Assembly: GCA_007132315.1 (NCBI GenBank)
Contig: SLOW01000210.1
Coordinates: forward strand, 1 to 6,848
DNA: 6,848 nt
Reading direction: 5' to 3'
Origin: Opitutales bacterium
GTDB lineage: Bacteria; Verrucomicrobiota; Verrucomicrobiia; Opitutales; T3Sed10-336
Part shown: positions 1 to 5,826 of the stretch, piece after piece
How the letters are laid out: each line of letters opens with the position of its first letter
Position numbering within the stretch: the first letter of the stretch is position 1
Position numbers and translations under genes: made by a program
The notes under the pieces: generated by a model
What the model saw: the letters and a program-made list of their open reading frames with translations, nothing else
The model's database searches: none
What the model was told of the DNA's origin: nothing

Positions 1-2
1 CG

Positions 3-944
3 ATGGAGGAACTCCTCCGCGACGAAGACCGCGAGGTGGCGATCGAAGCCCTCGATGTGGCGGCCAACCACTATCCCTCGGCGTTCCTGGCCGAACAGGC
101 TCCCGATCTGGTGAATCGCTCCGACCGCCTGTTTCGGCTCAACCTGGTGCGGGCGCTTCACAACAGCGGCTACGCCGGCGCGCGCGAGGCCCTGGACGGG
201 CTGCGCGACGACGAAGATCCGGAAATCGCTCTCGAGGCCTTCGTCGCGTATTTTCGCGCGAACCCGAATTCCGATGTTTACCAAGCGCTGATGCGTGCGC
301 TGGAGGAACACCCGCGCCACCGTTCGGTCGCCGCGCGGGCGATCGAAGCCACCATGCTGCTGGAGGACGAGGCCCGGGGGTTTCTTCGCGAATGGATGGG
401 GCATGCCGATCCGGACCTGAGGCACGACGCTGCCCGAATGTATTTCCTCCGGTTTTCCGAGGAGGTGTCGCAGGATGACATCCTCGATACACTGGACGAG
501 GAGACCCAGGCCCTCCGTCAGATCGTCTTTCGTTTCCTGCGACAGCACCCGCGGCGGCTAACCCCGGCGATCCTGGAAACGGCTGCCGAGAGCCGGCACG
601 CGGACGTGCGCCGCGGCGCGGTCGAGTTGACGCGATTCGCGGGCGGCACAGCCGGGGAGGAGGTGCTACGGGAACTGCTTCTCGATTCCGACCAGACCGT
701 CAGGACGGCGGTTCTTCAGGAAATGGGAACCCGTCGAATCGACGGCTGGGAACGCATTCTCGCCATGTCGCTGCGGGACCGGAACCCCGTTATTCGCGAA
801 GCCGCGTTGCGCGGGCTGGTGCGGCAGGTAACCCCGGAAACGCTGAGCGAGCTCAGAAACTTCCTGAAACGCAACCCGGACACCCCGCTGCGGTCCAACA
901 TCGAACAACACCTGGCTCGGCACGACGAGCATTCCGGCTCTTGA
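3..944 (+). CDS. HEAT-repeat protein, C-terminal part (5'-partial)
   Basis: About 313 residues are visible. The frame is open to the window edge, so the ATG at base 3 is probably an internal Met and the true start lies upstream. The protein is a solenoid of roughly nine helical repeats of 30-35 residues. Recurrent units of the form D-P/R-x-V/I-R-x-x-A-L/V appear near residues 8-25, 71-88, 136-150, 199-213, 229-243 and 259-275, which is the HEAT / PBS-lyase-type pattern. Leu, Ala, Arg and Glu dominate. There is no transmembrane segment, signal peptide or catalytic motif in the visible part. HEAT solenoids are protein-binding scaffolds, so a role in assembly or partner binding is the most that can be said; an N-terminal catalytic or membrane domain could lie upstream. 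The gene ends 90 bp before a same-strand DUF4159 gene, so the two may share a transcript. The repeat assignment is firm; the function is unknown. Confidence 0.8.
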   Translation: MEELLRDEDREVAIEALDVAANHYPSAFLAEQAPDLVNRSDRLFRLNLVRALHNSGYAGAREALDGLRDDEDPEIALEAFVAYFRANPNSDVYQALMRALEEHPRHRSVAARAIEATMLLEDEARGFLREWMGHADPDLRHDAARMYFLRFSEEVSQDDILDTLDEETQALRQIVFRFLRQHPRRLTPAILETAAESRHADVRRGAVELTRFAGGTAGEEVLRELLLDSDQTVRTAVLQEMGTRRIDGWERILAMSLRDRNPVIREAALRGLVRQVTPETLSELRNFLKRNPDTPLRSNIEQHLARHDEHSGS

Positions 945-1022
945 AGACTTCGGAAAGCGGGTTAATGTGTGAACTGACGAGAATACGCGGACCCAAGAGG
1001 GATGCTGATGGACCGAAACAAT

Positions 1023-1030
1023 AGAGGTGA
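1023..1030 (+). promoter_or_regulatory. Ribosome binding site deciding the DUF4159 start
   Basis: The run AGAGGTGA lies 4 bases before the ATG at 1035 and is a strong Shine-Dalgarno match. It favours 1035 over the in-frame ATGs at 1002 and 1008. The ATG at 1008 has its own weaker AAGAGG about 7 bases upstream, so it cannot be fully excluded. Starting at 1035 gives a compact signal peptide with its basic residues at the N terminus, which supports this choice. Confidence 0.6.
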
Positions 1031-1034
1031 ACCG

Positions 1035-2048
1035 ATGGCCAATCGTTCGGGCAAGGGCCTGCTCCGGTCGGGTGTGGCGGCGATGCTCGTGTTGCTCGCC
1101 GCGACGCCGGCGGCCGAGGCCGCGGAACGTCCAGGCGGAGATGCGAGAGCCCCGGACGCCATGCGGGTCGTGCAATTGATCGAGGGCAATCCGTTGCAAC
1201 GCAACTTTCCGGCCGCACTGCCTTCGCTCATCGAGGAGATCAACCGTCAGACCTCGCTCGAACTACACCCGGACCCGTTGGTGATCGAGTCCTTCGAGGA
1301 CGAACGTATTTTCCTGAATCCTCTGATTTACGTGAACTTCGGCGACCGCCGCGACTGGAACCTCAGCGACGGGGAAAGGGGAAACCTGAAGCGCTTCCTC
1401 GACCGGGGCGGATTCCTGTACATCGACGCCGGAATCAATGCCGAGTTCCTGCGCGGCGACGTCAGCCACGGCCAACACCACAGTTTCGCCGACTGGCAGG
1501 TCAGCCCGGTGATCGAGGAACTCTTTCGCGAGCTGTACCCCGAAAAACATTTCCGGCGGTTATCGCGATCGCATCACCTGTTCCGCAGTTTCTACTCCGG
1601 CCTGCCGTCCGCCGACGAGCTGCCCGAAACCGTCCAGGATTACGTGGTCAACGAAAAGTGGCCGCAGGGAACCTATTCGTTTATGGCGTTGCGGGTGGAC
1701 GACCGCATCGCCGTCCTGGCGTCGCCAATCGTAGCGATGGGCTGGGGACGGACGGAGCGCGGCACGTGGGCCAACACCATTTCGTTCCGGGTCCGCGAGA
1801 ATTCCGAGGGGCTGGAGGAGCAACTGCGGGAAGCCGCCTACGGGGGTGAACGTTTTGAAGCGGTGCGCGAGGACGGACGAAACGACGTGATCTACTCCCA
1901 GGAACCGGCGAAGCCCTCCTGGGTTCAGGAGCCGGACGGCTCGTGGCGGATTTTTCGCTATTATCACAGCAGCGAAATCAGCGACTACGCACACGTCTTC
2001 TATACCCAGCTCGGTGTGAATATATTCGTGCACGCCCTGACGAACTGA
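1035..2048 (+). CDS. Secreted DUF4159 domain protein
   Basis: This is a 337-residue protein counted from the ATG at 1035. Residues 1-29 look like a Sec signal peptide: Arg/Lys near the N terminus, a hydrophobic stretch at about 14-24, and an A-E-A | A signal peptidase I site after residue 29. The mature part should therefore be periplasmic or surface-exposed. DUF4159 hallmarks include a segment at 92-134 with LIYVNFGDRRDWNLS followed by LDRGGFLYID (a strand, then an 'open up the cap' helix and GGF-type turn), a central HHLFRSFYSGLP region at 180-191, and the terminal LGVNIFVHALTN at 326-337. The domain's biochemical role is not established. Family members I recall often sit near MoxR/DUF58/BatA-type genes; here the neighbour is a HEAT-repeat protein instead. 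There is only a weak promoter-like match in the gap before it (TTGAAG at 941, TAATGT at 963), so co-transcription with the upstream gene is plausible. Family call fairly sure; function unknown. Confidence 0.8.
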   Translation: MANRSGKGLLRSGVAAMLVLLAATPAAEAAERPGGDARAPDAMRVVQLIEGNPLQRNFPAALPSLIEEINRQTSLELHPDPLVIESFEDERIFLNPLIYVNFGDRRDWNLSDGERGNLKRFLDRGGFLYIDAGINAEFLRGDVSHGQHHSFADWQVSPVIEELFRELYPEKHFRRLSRSHHLFRSFYSGLPSADELPETVQDYVVNEKWPQGTYSFMALRVDDRIAVLASPIVAMGWGRTERGTWANTISFRVRENSEGLEEQLREAAYGGERFEAVREDGRNDVIYSQEPAKPSWVQEPDGSWRIFRYYHSSEISDYAHVFYTQLGVNIFVHALTN

Positions 2049-2084
2049 GGTTCAACGAAGGCCGCTGTGACCTCGGGTGTCCCG

Positions 2085-2106
2085 GCGGAAGCGAAACTTC
2101 CTCCGC
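2085..2106 (+). terminator. Weak stem-loop after the DUF4159 gene
   Basis: GGAAG (2087-2091) and CTTCC (2097-2101) can pair around a CGAAA loop. GCGG (2085-2088) and CCGC (2106 side) offer an alternative outer pairing with a 3-base bulge. No U-rich tract follows directly; the nearest T run is 2138-2144, over 30 bases away and better explained as part of a promoter. It might stabilise or end the upstream transcript, but it is not a classical intrinsic terminator. Confidence 0.2.
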
Positions 2107-2112
2107 ACTCAC

Positions 2113-2141
2113 TTGACCATCGCTCGCGACGTGGTTATTTT
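2113..2141 (+). promoter_or_regulatory. Candidate sigma70-type promoter for the sensor kinase
   Basis: TTGACC at 2113-2118 matches five of six bases of the -35 consensus, and TATTTT at 2136-2141 matches four of six of the -10 consensus, with an ideal 17-bp spacer. It lies in the AT-richer part of the 179-bp gap and would give a 5' leader of roughly 80 bases before the kinase ATG. The rest of the gap shows no gene that I can support. This is a motif match only. Confidence 0.4.
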
Positions 2142-2227
2142 TTTGATTGTCCTTGAACCGCGTCCGGGAAGGAACCGTCGAATTTTCTTCGGGATTCCGG
2201 CGGGAGTGCGCCGGAGCATAAGCAACC

Positions 2228-4177
2228 ATGTCCTCTCAATCGAATCGTTCGTCCCAACCACAGCAACCCGCCGATTCCGGTGATTCGGGCGATGACGATT
2301 CAGGTAGATCAAGATACACCGATCTTCTGAGCGGGTTGAATGCGGGCACGTGGGAATGGGAGATTTCGAGTGGAAAAATAACGGTCAACGAGGGGTGGGC
2401 GGAGATCATTGGCCGGAAGTCCGAAGGGGTGGGCGATCTCACGATGGATGTGTGGCAGGGCCTGATGCACCCCGCCGACCGCGTCGGGGTGCGGGACGCG
2501 CTCGAACGCCATTTGTCCGGCCGGAACAGTCATTGGGACGCTGACTTCCGCATGCGCCACCGGGAGGGGCGCTGGGTGTGGGTCAACGGCCGGGGTCGTA
2601 TCGTCGAACTGGGTGCGAAGGAAAGGCCGTCGCGGATGGCCGGTGTCATTCTGAATATTGATGATCGCAAGCGCGTCGAAGAAACGCTGCGGGAAAGACA
2701 GCTTCGGTACGATCAAATCGAAGTTCAGAGCCGGAGTTTTTTCTGGGAGGTCGATCTTGACGGGCGCTACACGTTTGTCAGCCCGGCCGTTCGTTCGGTG
2801 CTCGGCTACCGCCCCGAGGAACTCGAAGGGAAAAGGTATTTCTTCGACCTGTGTCCGTCCAGGGACCGGGAGGAATTGAAGCGTTTCGGTCTCAATGTGA
2901 TCCGGGAAGGGGAGGCGTTGAGCGAGTATGAGAATCGCATAATCGCCCGGGACGGGACGGTCCGATGGGTCATGAGCAACGGTATCAGCGTGCGCGACGA
3001 ACGCGGCGAAATTGTCGGATTCCGTGGGGTGGATACCGATATCACCGACCGGAAGGCGGCCGACCAGGGCCGCCAGTTGCTCGTATCCGCTCTGGACGCC
3101 GCCGCCAACAGCATGGTGATCACCGACCGCGACGGCGTGATCCAGTGGGTGAACCGGGCCTTTGCGGAAGTCACCGGCTACGAACCGGAGGAAGCCCTTG
3201 GCAAAACGCCGGGCGAACTGCTCAAATCCGGCGTGCACGACAAGGCCTTTTACCAGAGGATGTGGAACACACTGCTGGCGGGAAAGGTTTGGTCGGGGGA
3301 GATCACCAACCGCCGCAAGGACGGCGCCCATTATCAGGAGGCGCTCACCATCACGCCGGTGAGCGCACCGGACGGCGATATTCACCACTTCGTGGCGATC
3401 AAACGCGACCTGAGCGAGGAACTCGCTCGTGAGAGACAACAGCTGCGCCGCCAGCGGCTGGAGAGCGTCGGAACCCTGGCGGGCGGAATCGCCCACGATC
3501 TCAACAACGCGCTCAGTCCGATCCTGATGTCGATCGAACTCCTGCGGCCCCACCTGAACGAAGTGGAGCCGCATAGACTGCTCGACAATATCGACCGTGC
3601 AACCTCTCGCTGCGCTGATATGGTCCGGCAGATCCTGTACTTCGCCCAGGGAGCCGAGGGAAGCCGTGTTTCACTCGACATGCGGCATCTCGTAAGGGAA
3701 ATCGAAACATTCATTCGGGACACGTTTCCCAAGAATATTGAACTGAAAACCGACGCGCTACCCGACTTGTGGCGCATCCACGGCGACGTGACGCAGATGC
3801 GCCAGATGTTCGTCAATTTCTGCATGAACGCCCGGGACGCCATGCCGGACGGCGGATTTCTGAAAATCAAGTTGCGGAATGTCGAAGCGTCGGCTCCGGA
3901 ACTGAACACGCTCGTGGACGACCTCAACGGAAATCGAGGCTTCGTGCGGGTTTCCGTTTCCGACACCGGAACCGGCATCGCGCCGGATGTGATCGAACGT
4001 ATATTCGACCCGTTTTTCACCACCAAGGGGATGGGGAAGAGAACCGGACTCGGGCTCGCCACCACGCATTCGATCATCAAGGGGCACGGCGGCTTTATCC
4101 AAGTGGACAGCAGTCCCGGACAAGGCGCCCGATTCGATGCCTACCTTCCCGTCGAGAAGGAGGCCGGCGGCGACTGA
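2228..4177 (+). CDS. Soluble sensor histidine kinase with three PAS domains
   Basis: This 649-residue protein has a low-complexity Ser/Gln/Asp N-terminus (1-28), PAS domains at about 35-152, 160-278 and 283-398 (the first two end in PAC-type D-I/D-x-D-R-K motifs), then a dimerisation/phosphoacceptor domain and a GHKL ATPase domain. The phosphorylated residue is His423 in the AGGIAHDLNN H-box; Asp424 and Asn427 fit the D-x-x-N motif linked to phosphatase activity in HisKA kinases. The N-box has Asn530 and Asn534, the G1 box is DTGTG (579-583), the F-box is FDPFFTT, and the G2 box ends in TGLGLA. It should sense a cytoplasmic cue and phosphorylate a response regulator. There are no membrane segments or signal peptide. 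Oddities: Arg605 sits where HDLNN-type kinases usually have Gly (GKGTGLGL), encoded by AGA, and no receiver domain follows although related PAS kinases often carry one. The start at 2228 has GGAG 11 bases upstream. No regulator gene is adjacent in the window. The class is sure; the signal and partner are unknown. Confidence 0.93.
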   Translation: MSSQSNRSSQPQQPADSGDSGDDDSGRSRYTDLLSGLNAGTWEWEISSGKITVNEGWAEIIGRKSEGVGDLTMDVWQGLMHPADRVGVRDALERHLSGRNSHWDADFRMRHREGRWVWVNGRGRIVELGAKERPSRMAGVILNIDDRKRVEETLRERQLRYDQIEVQSRSFFWEVDLDGRYTFVSPAVRSVLGYRPEELEGKRYFFDLCPSRDREELKRFGLNVIREGEALSEYENRIIARDGTVRWVMSNGISVRDERGEIVGFRGVDTDITDRKAADQGRQLLVSALDAAANSMVITDRDGVIQWVNRAFAEVTGYEPEEALGKTPGELLKSGVHDKAFYQRMWNTLLAGKVWSGEITNRRKDGAHYQEALTITPVSAPDGDIHHFVAIKRDLSEELARERQQLRRQRLESVGTLAGGIAHDLNNALSPILMSIELLRPHLNEVEPHRLLDNIDRATSRCADMVRQILYFAQGAEGSRVSLDMRHLVREIETFIRDTFPKNIELKTDALPDLWRIHGDVTQMRQMFVNFCMNARDAMPDGGFLKIKLRNVEASAPELNTLVDDLNGNRGFVRVSVSDTGTGIAPDVIERIFDPFFTTKGMGKRTGLGLATTHSIIKGHGGFIQVDSSPGQGARFDAYLPVEKEAGGD

Positions 4178-4191
4178 AAACGAAGGGCCCC

Positions 4192-4215
4192 CCGCCGGAT
4201 CAACTTCGCCGGCGG
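4192..4215. terminator. GC stem-loop between convergent genes
   Basis: CCGCCGG (4192-4198) pairs perfectly with CCGGCGG (4209-4215) around a 10-base loop. It spans the stop codon of the - strand ligase gene and lies 14 bases past the kinase stop. Convergent genes often share such a structure. No U tract follows on the + strand; on the - strand a TTTT comes only about 11 bases after the stem. One arm also encodes part of the ligase's poly-Arg tail, so the symmetry may partly be a by-product of Arg codons. Confidence 0.3.
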
Positions 4216-5651
4216 CGCCTGCGCTCGGCCACGTTCTCCATGCGGACGAGAATCGTTACCAGGGTGAGCAGGACACACCACGCCGTCAGGATGGCCGGGT
4301 TCTGGAAGGGGAAATCGATCAGGGCGTGAATCACGGTTATCCCAAGTACGAGCACGAGGAAAAACGCCAGCGGGTTCTGCAAGGTGCGCCAAACCACGAG
4401 CTGCCAACCGAAATATCCGATGATAAACACCACAAAAGCCATGCCCACGACGCCCAGCTCGATAGGATACTGCAGGACGTCATTGTGGGCGTACTGCCAG
4501 AGGCGGTCGGGACCGAATGTCGCAGCATCGCGCTCCCAGTCCTGATACGCCGGGAACAACCAGCGGAAACTGCCCGCCCCCGTTCCGTAGAACCAGTTGT
4601 TAACGAACATGTCCGCCGATGCCTTCTGCGCGCTCCAGCGCACCTGCCAGGGCCGATCGTCGAGCTCGCTGATCTGGTCGAATCGCTCCACCAGGCGGTC
4701 GTAGTCGATCTGGCTGACCAGGTAACCGCCGAATATCACCACCAGGGCCATGATGCACACCGCAATCAAGCGGTTGGACGCAGTCGCCCGTTGGACCAGG
4801 GCGTTGAACAAAAAGACGGAGAACAGGCTCAGCAGAGTGATCGTTCCGAGCACCGCGCCGGCCCGGGACAGCGAGAGCCCGACCAGCGCGAGAAGGATCA
4901 CCGCGAAAAACAGGAAAATTCCGCTGGGATCGGAGCGTCGGAGCATGAGACGGCCCTCGTGGAAATAATAAAGGGCCAGCGCGCCGCTCAGACCTACCAT
5001 GAGATTGAAGTAAGCGGCCGCGTGATTCCGGTAGATGAAGCTCGCGACGGTGTGCCGGGCATGGTGCTCGACAACCCAGAAAATCTTGTCCGCCCCGGTG
5101 AATATTTGGGCGAACCCGAGGATCGACAGGACAACGGCGTTCAGAACGAGCATGATGAACAGGAAAAAGACGGAGGACTTCCGGGTGATCCCGCACCACA
5201 GCGCGCAGCAGGCCAGGAACGGAATCCCGAGGATCACCATGTAACGAAACGGATTGGAGACGGTGAACGCCGTATCGGTTCCCGTGGGCAACCAGTCGAT
5301 GTGATCCTGAACCGGAATCATGTACCAGCGCCCGGCCAGTTCCAAGTACGTCCAGGCCGGGTTGAAACCTTGGATCGCGATGTAGCCCATGAGCAACAGG
5401 CCCGCGTGGAAGACCGGAAAGCGGATCAACTTGACCGCTCCGGGGGTCACAGGATCTTCCGGCCGGGGCAGGACCGAAATCACGAAACACAGGGCGGCCA
5501 GCCCCAGCGCCGTGAGCTGGCTCCACAGCGGCATCGTGCCGATCGCCCACGGCATGAAGATAAGCAGGACGCTCATCGCGGCCAGCAGGACTTTTTCCTG
5601 GGGCGGAATACCGGGTTCGAAATCGTCGGCGGATGACTGGTTGCTAGGCAT
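4200..5651 (-). CDS. O-antigen ligase / Wzy-family polymerase-like membrane protein
   Basis: This 483-residue protein has about 11-12 predicted transmembrane segments (around 21-39, 45-61, 78-95, 138-154, 160-185, 211-230, 245-259, 264-284, 293-311, 396-418, 428-446 and 450-468). A large hydrophilic loop at about 312-395 lies before the last segments. Wzy_C-type hallmarks are visible: F-I-Y-R-N-H at 205-210, SLSRAG at 260-265, a loop motif FYGTGAGSFRWLFPAYQ at 354-370, and YAHNDVLQYPIELG at 387-400 with His389. Family members join or transfer lipid-linked glycan chains at the periplasmic face of the inner membrane, either ligating O-antigen to lipid A-core or polymerising repeats; sequence alone does not say which, and protein O-glycosylation ligases share this fold. 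The C-terminus ends in six consecutive Arg then Ser, expected on the cytoplasmic side. The chosen start (CAT at 5649-5651) has no clear Shine-Dalgarno. It stands alone, without glycosyltransferase or flippase genes in view, and converges with the kinase gene. Confidence 0.85.
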   Translation of the reverse strand: MPSNQSSADDFEPGIPPQEKVLLAAMSVLLIFMPWAIGTMPLWSQLTALGLAALCFVISVLPRPEDPVTPGAVKLIRFPVFHAGLLLMGYIAIQGFNPAWTYLELAGRWYMIPVQDHIDWLPTGTDTAFTVSNPFRYMVILGIPFLACCALWCGITRKSSVFFLFIMLVLNAVVLSILGFAQIFTGADKIFWVVEHHARHTVASFIYRNHAAAYFNLMVGLSGALALYYFHEGRLMLRRSDPSGIFLFFAVILLALVGLSLSRAGAVLGTITLLSLFSVFLFNALVQRATASNRLIAVCIMALVVIFGGYLVSQIDYDRLVERFDQISELDDRPWQVRWSAQKASADMFVNNWFYGTGAGSFRWLFPAYQDWERDAATFGPDRLWQYAHNDVLQYPIELGVVGMAFVVFIIGYFGWQLVVWRTLQNPLAFFLVLVLGITVIHALIDFPFQNPAILTAWCVLLTLVTILVRMENVAERRRRRRS

Positions 5652-5652
5652 A

Positions 5653-5668
5653 TCGGAAATGTCGGAAA
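5653..5668. repeat. Tandem TCGGAAA direct repeat at the ligase start
   Basis: TCGGAAA occurs at 5653-5659 and again at 5662-5668, a 9-bp period. On the - strand it reads TTTCCGA twice immediately upstream of the ligase ATG, exactly where a Shine-Dalgarno would be expected. It could be a small regulator or RNA-binding site, or chance in an AT-richer leader. Confidence 0.35.
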
Positions 5669-5739
5669 ATTTGTGGCATTGTTAAGGGAAGAACCGCTTA
5701 CTTGTCCAAGGCATTTATGCTCGAACCCCGAAGAACCGG

Positions 5740-5749
5740 CCGCGCGCGG
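5740..5749. repeat. GC palindrome followed by a T-rich tract
   Basis: CCGCGCGCGG is a perfect 10-bp palindrome, followed at 5751-5760 by TTTTCGTTCT. On the + strand the order stem then T-rich tract recalls an intrinsic terminator or attenuator upstream of hisC. As RNA the stem would have only about three base pairs around a four-base loop, so it is weak. Confidence 0.2.
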
Positions 5750-5761
5750 GTTTTCGTTCTT

Positions 5762-5778
5762 GATTTCCCGGGGGAATC
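5762..5778. promoter_or_regulatory. 17-bp imperfect dyad in the divergent region, possible operator
   Basis: GATTTCCCGGGGGAATC is symmetric at seven of eight base pairs around a central G (the exception is T5766 opposite G5774). It lies 44 bp before the hisC ATG, between two divergently read genes, a usual place for a dimeric regulator's operator. A shorter GGGGA-A-TCCCC symmetry (5771-5781) overlaps it. No convincing -35/-10 pair with correct spacing was found nearby; TTGATT at 5760 and TATTAG at 5786 are 20 bp apart, longer than usual. Confidence 0.3.
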
Positions 5779-5805
5779 CCCTGCTTATTAGGGCATTGGC
5801 CCAAA

Positions 5806-5826
5806 ATGACAAATGTTTTTCCATGA
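5806..5826 (+). other. Six-codon open frame overlapping the hisC start
   Basis: ATG at 5806 opens a frame encoding M-T-N-V-F-P, and its TGA stop (5824-5826) overlaps the hisC ATG as ATGA. hisC itself has no Shine-Dalgarno in its immediate leader; the nearest purine run, AGGG at 5790-5793, is 12 bases from this upstream ATG. That arrangement could couple hisC translation to a leader peptide. It has no His codons, so it is not a classical his attenuator leader. A frame this short readily arises by chance. Confidence 0.2.

Noticed and set aside
1002..1034. Longer N-terminus for the DUF4159 protein (ATG at 1002 or 1008)
   Set aside because: The ATG at 1035 has the stronger, well-spaced Shine-Dalgarno and gives a standard-length signal peptide; the extension adds polar residues before it.
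2077..2283. 68-codon + strand frame starting with GTG in the gap before the kinase
   Set aside because: It has no Shine-Dalgarno, overlaps the kinase start by 56 bases in another frame, and contains the promoter candidate. Its basic and hydrophobic mix is not enough to call a gene.
2309..3574. 421-codon - strand open frame opposite the kinase PAS domains
   Set aside because: The + strand encodes unmistakable PAS motifs in full; the antisense product shows no recognisable fold and is a GC-skew shadow.
4137..5636. 499-codon + strand open frame opposite the ligase gene
   Set aside because: It is antisense to a clear membrane protein. Its product is rich in Gln, His, Arg and Glu with no domain, as expected when hydrophobic codons are read on the opposite strand.
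5652..5720. - strand promoter for the ligase (TGGACA, 18 bp, TAACAA)
   Set aside because: The -10 element matches only three of six bases, which is too weak to list as a feature.
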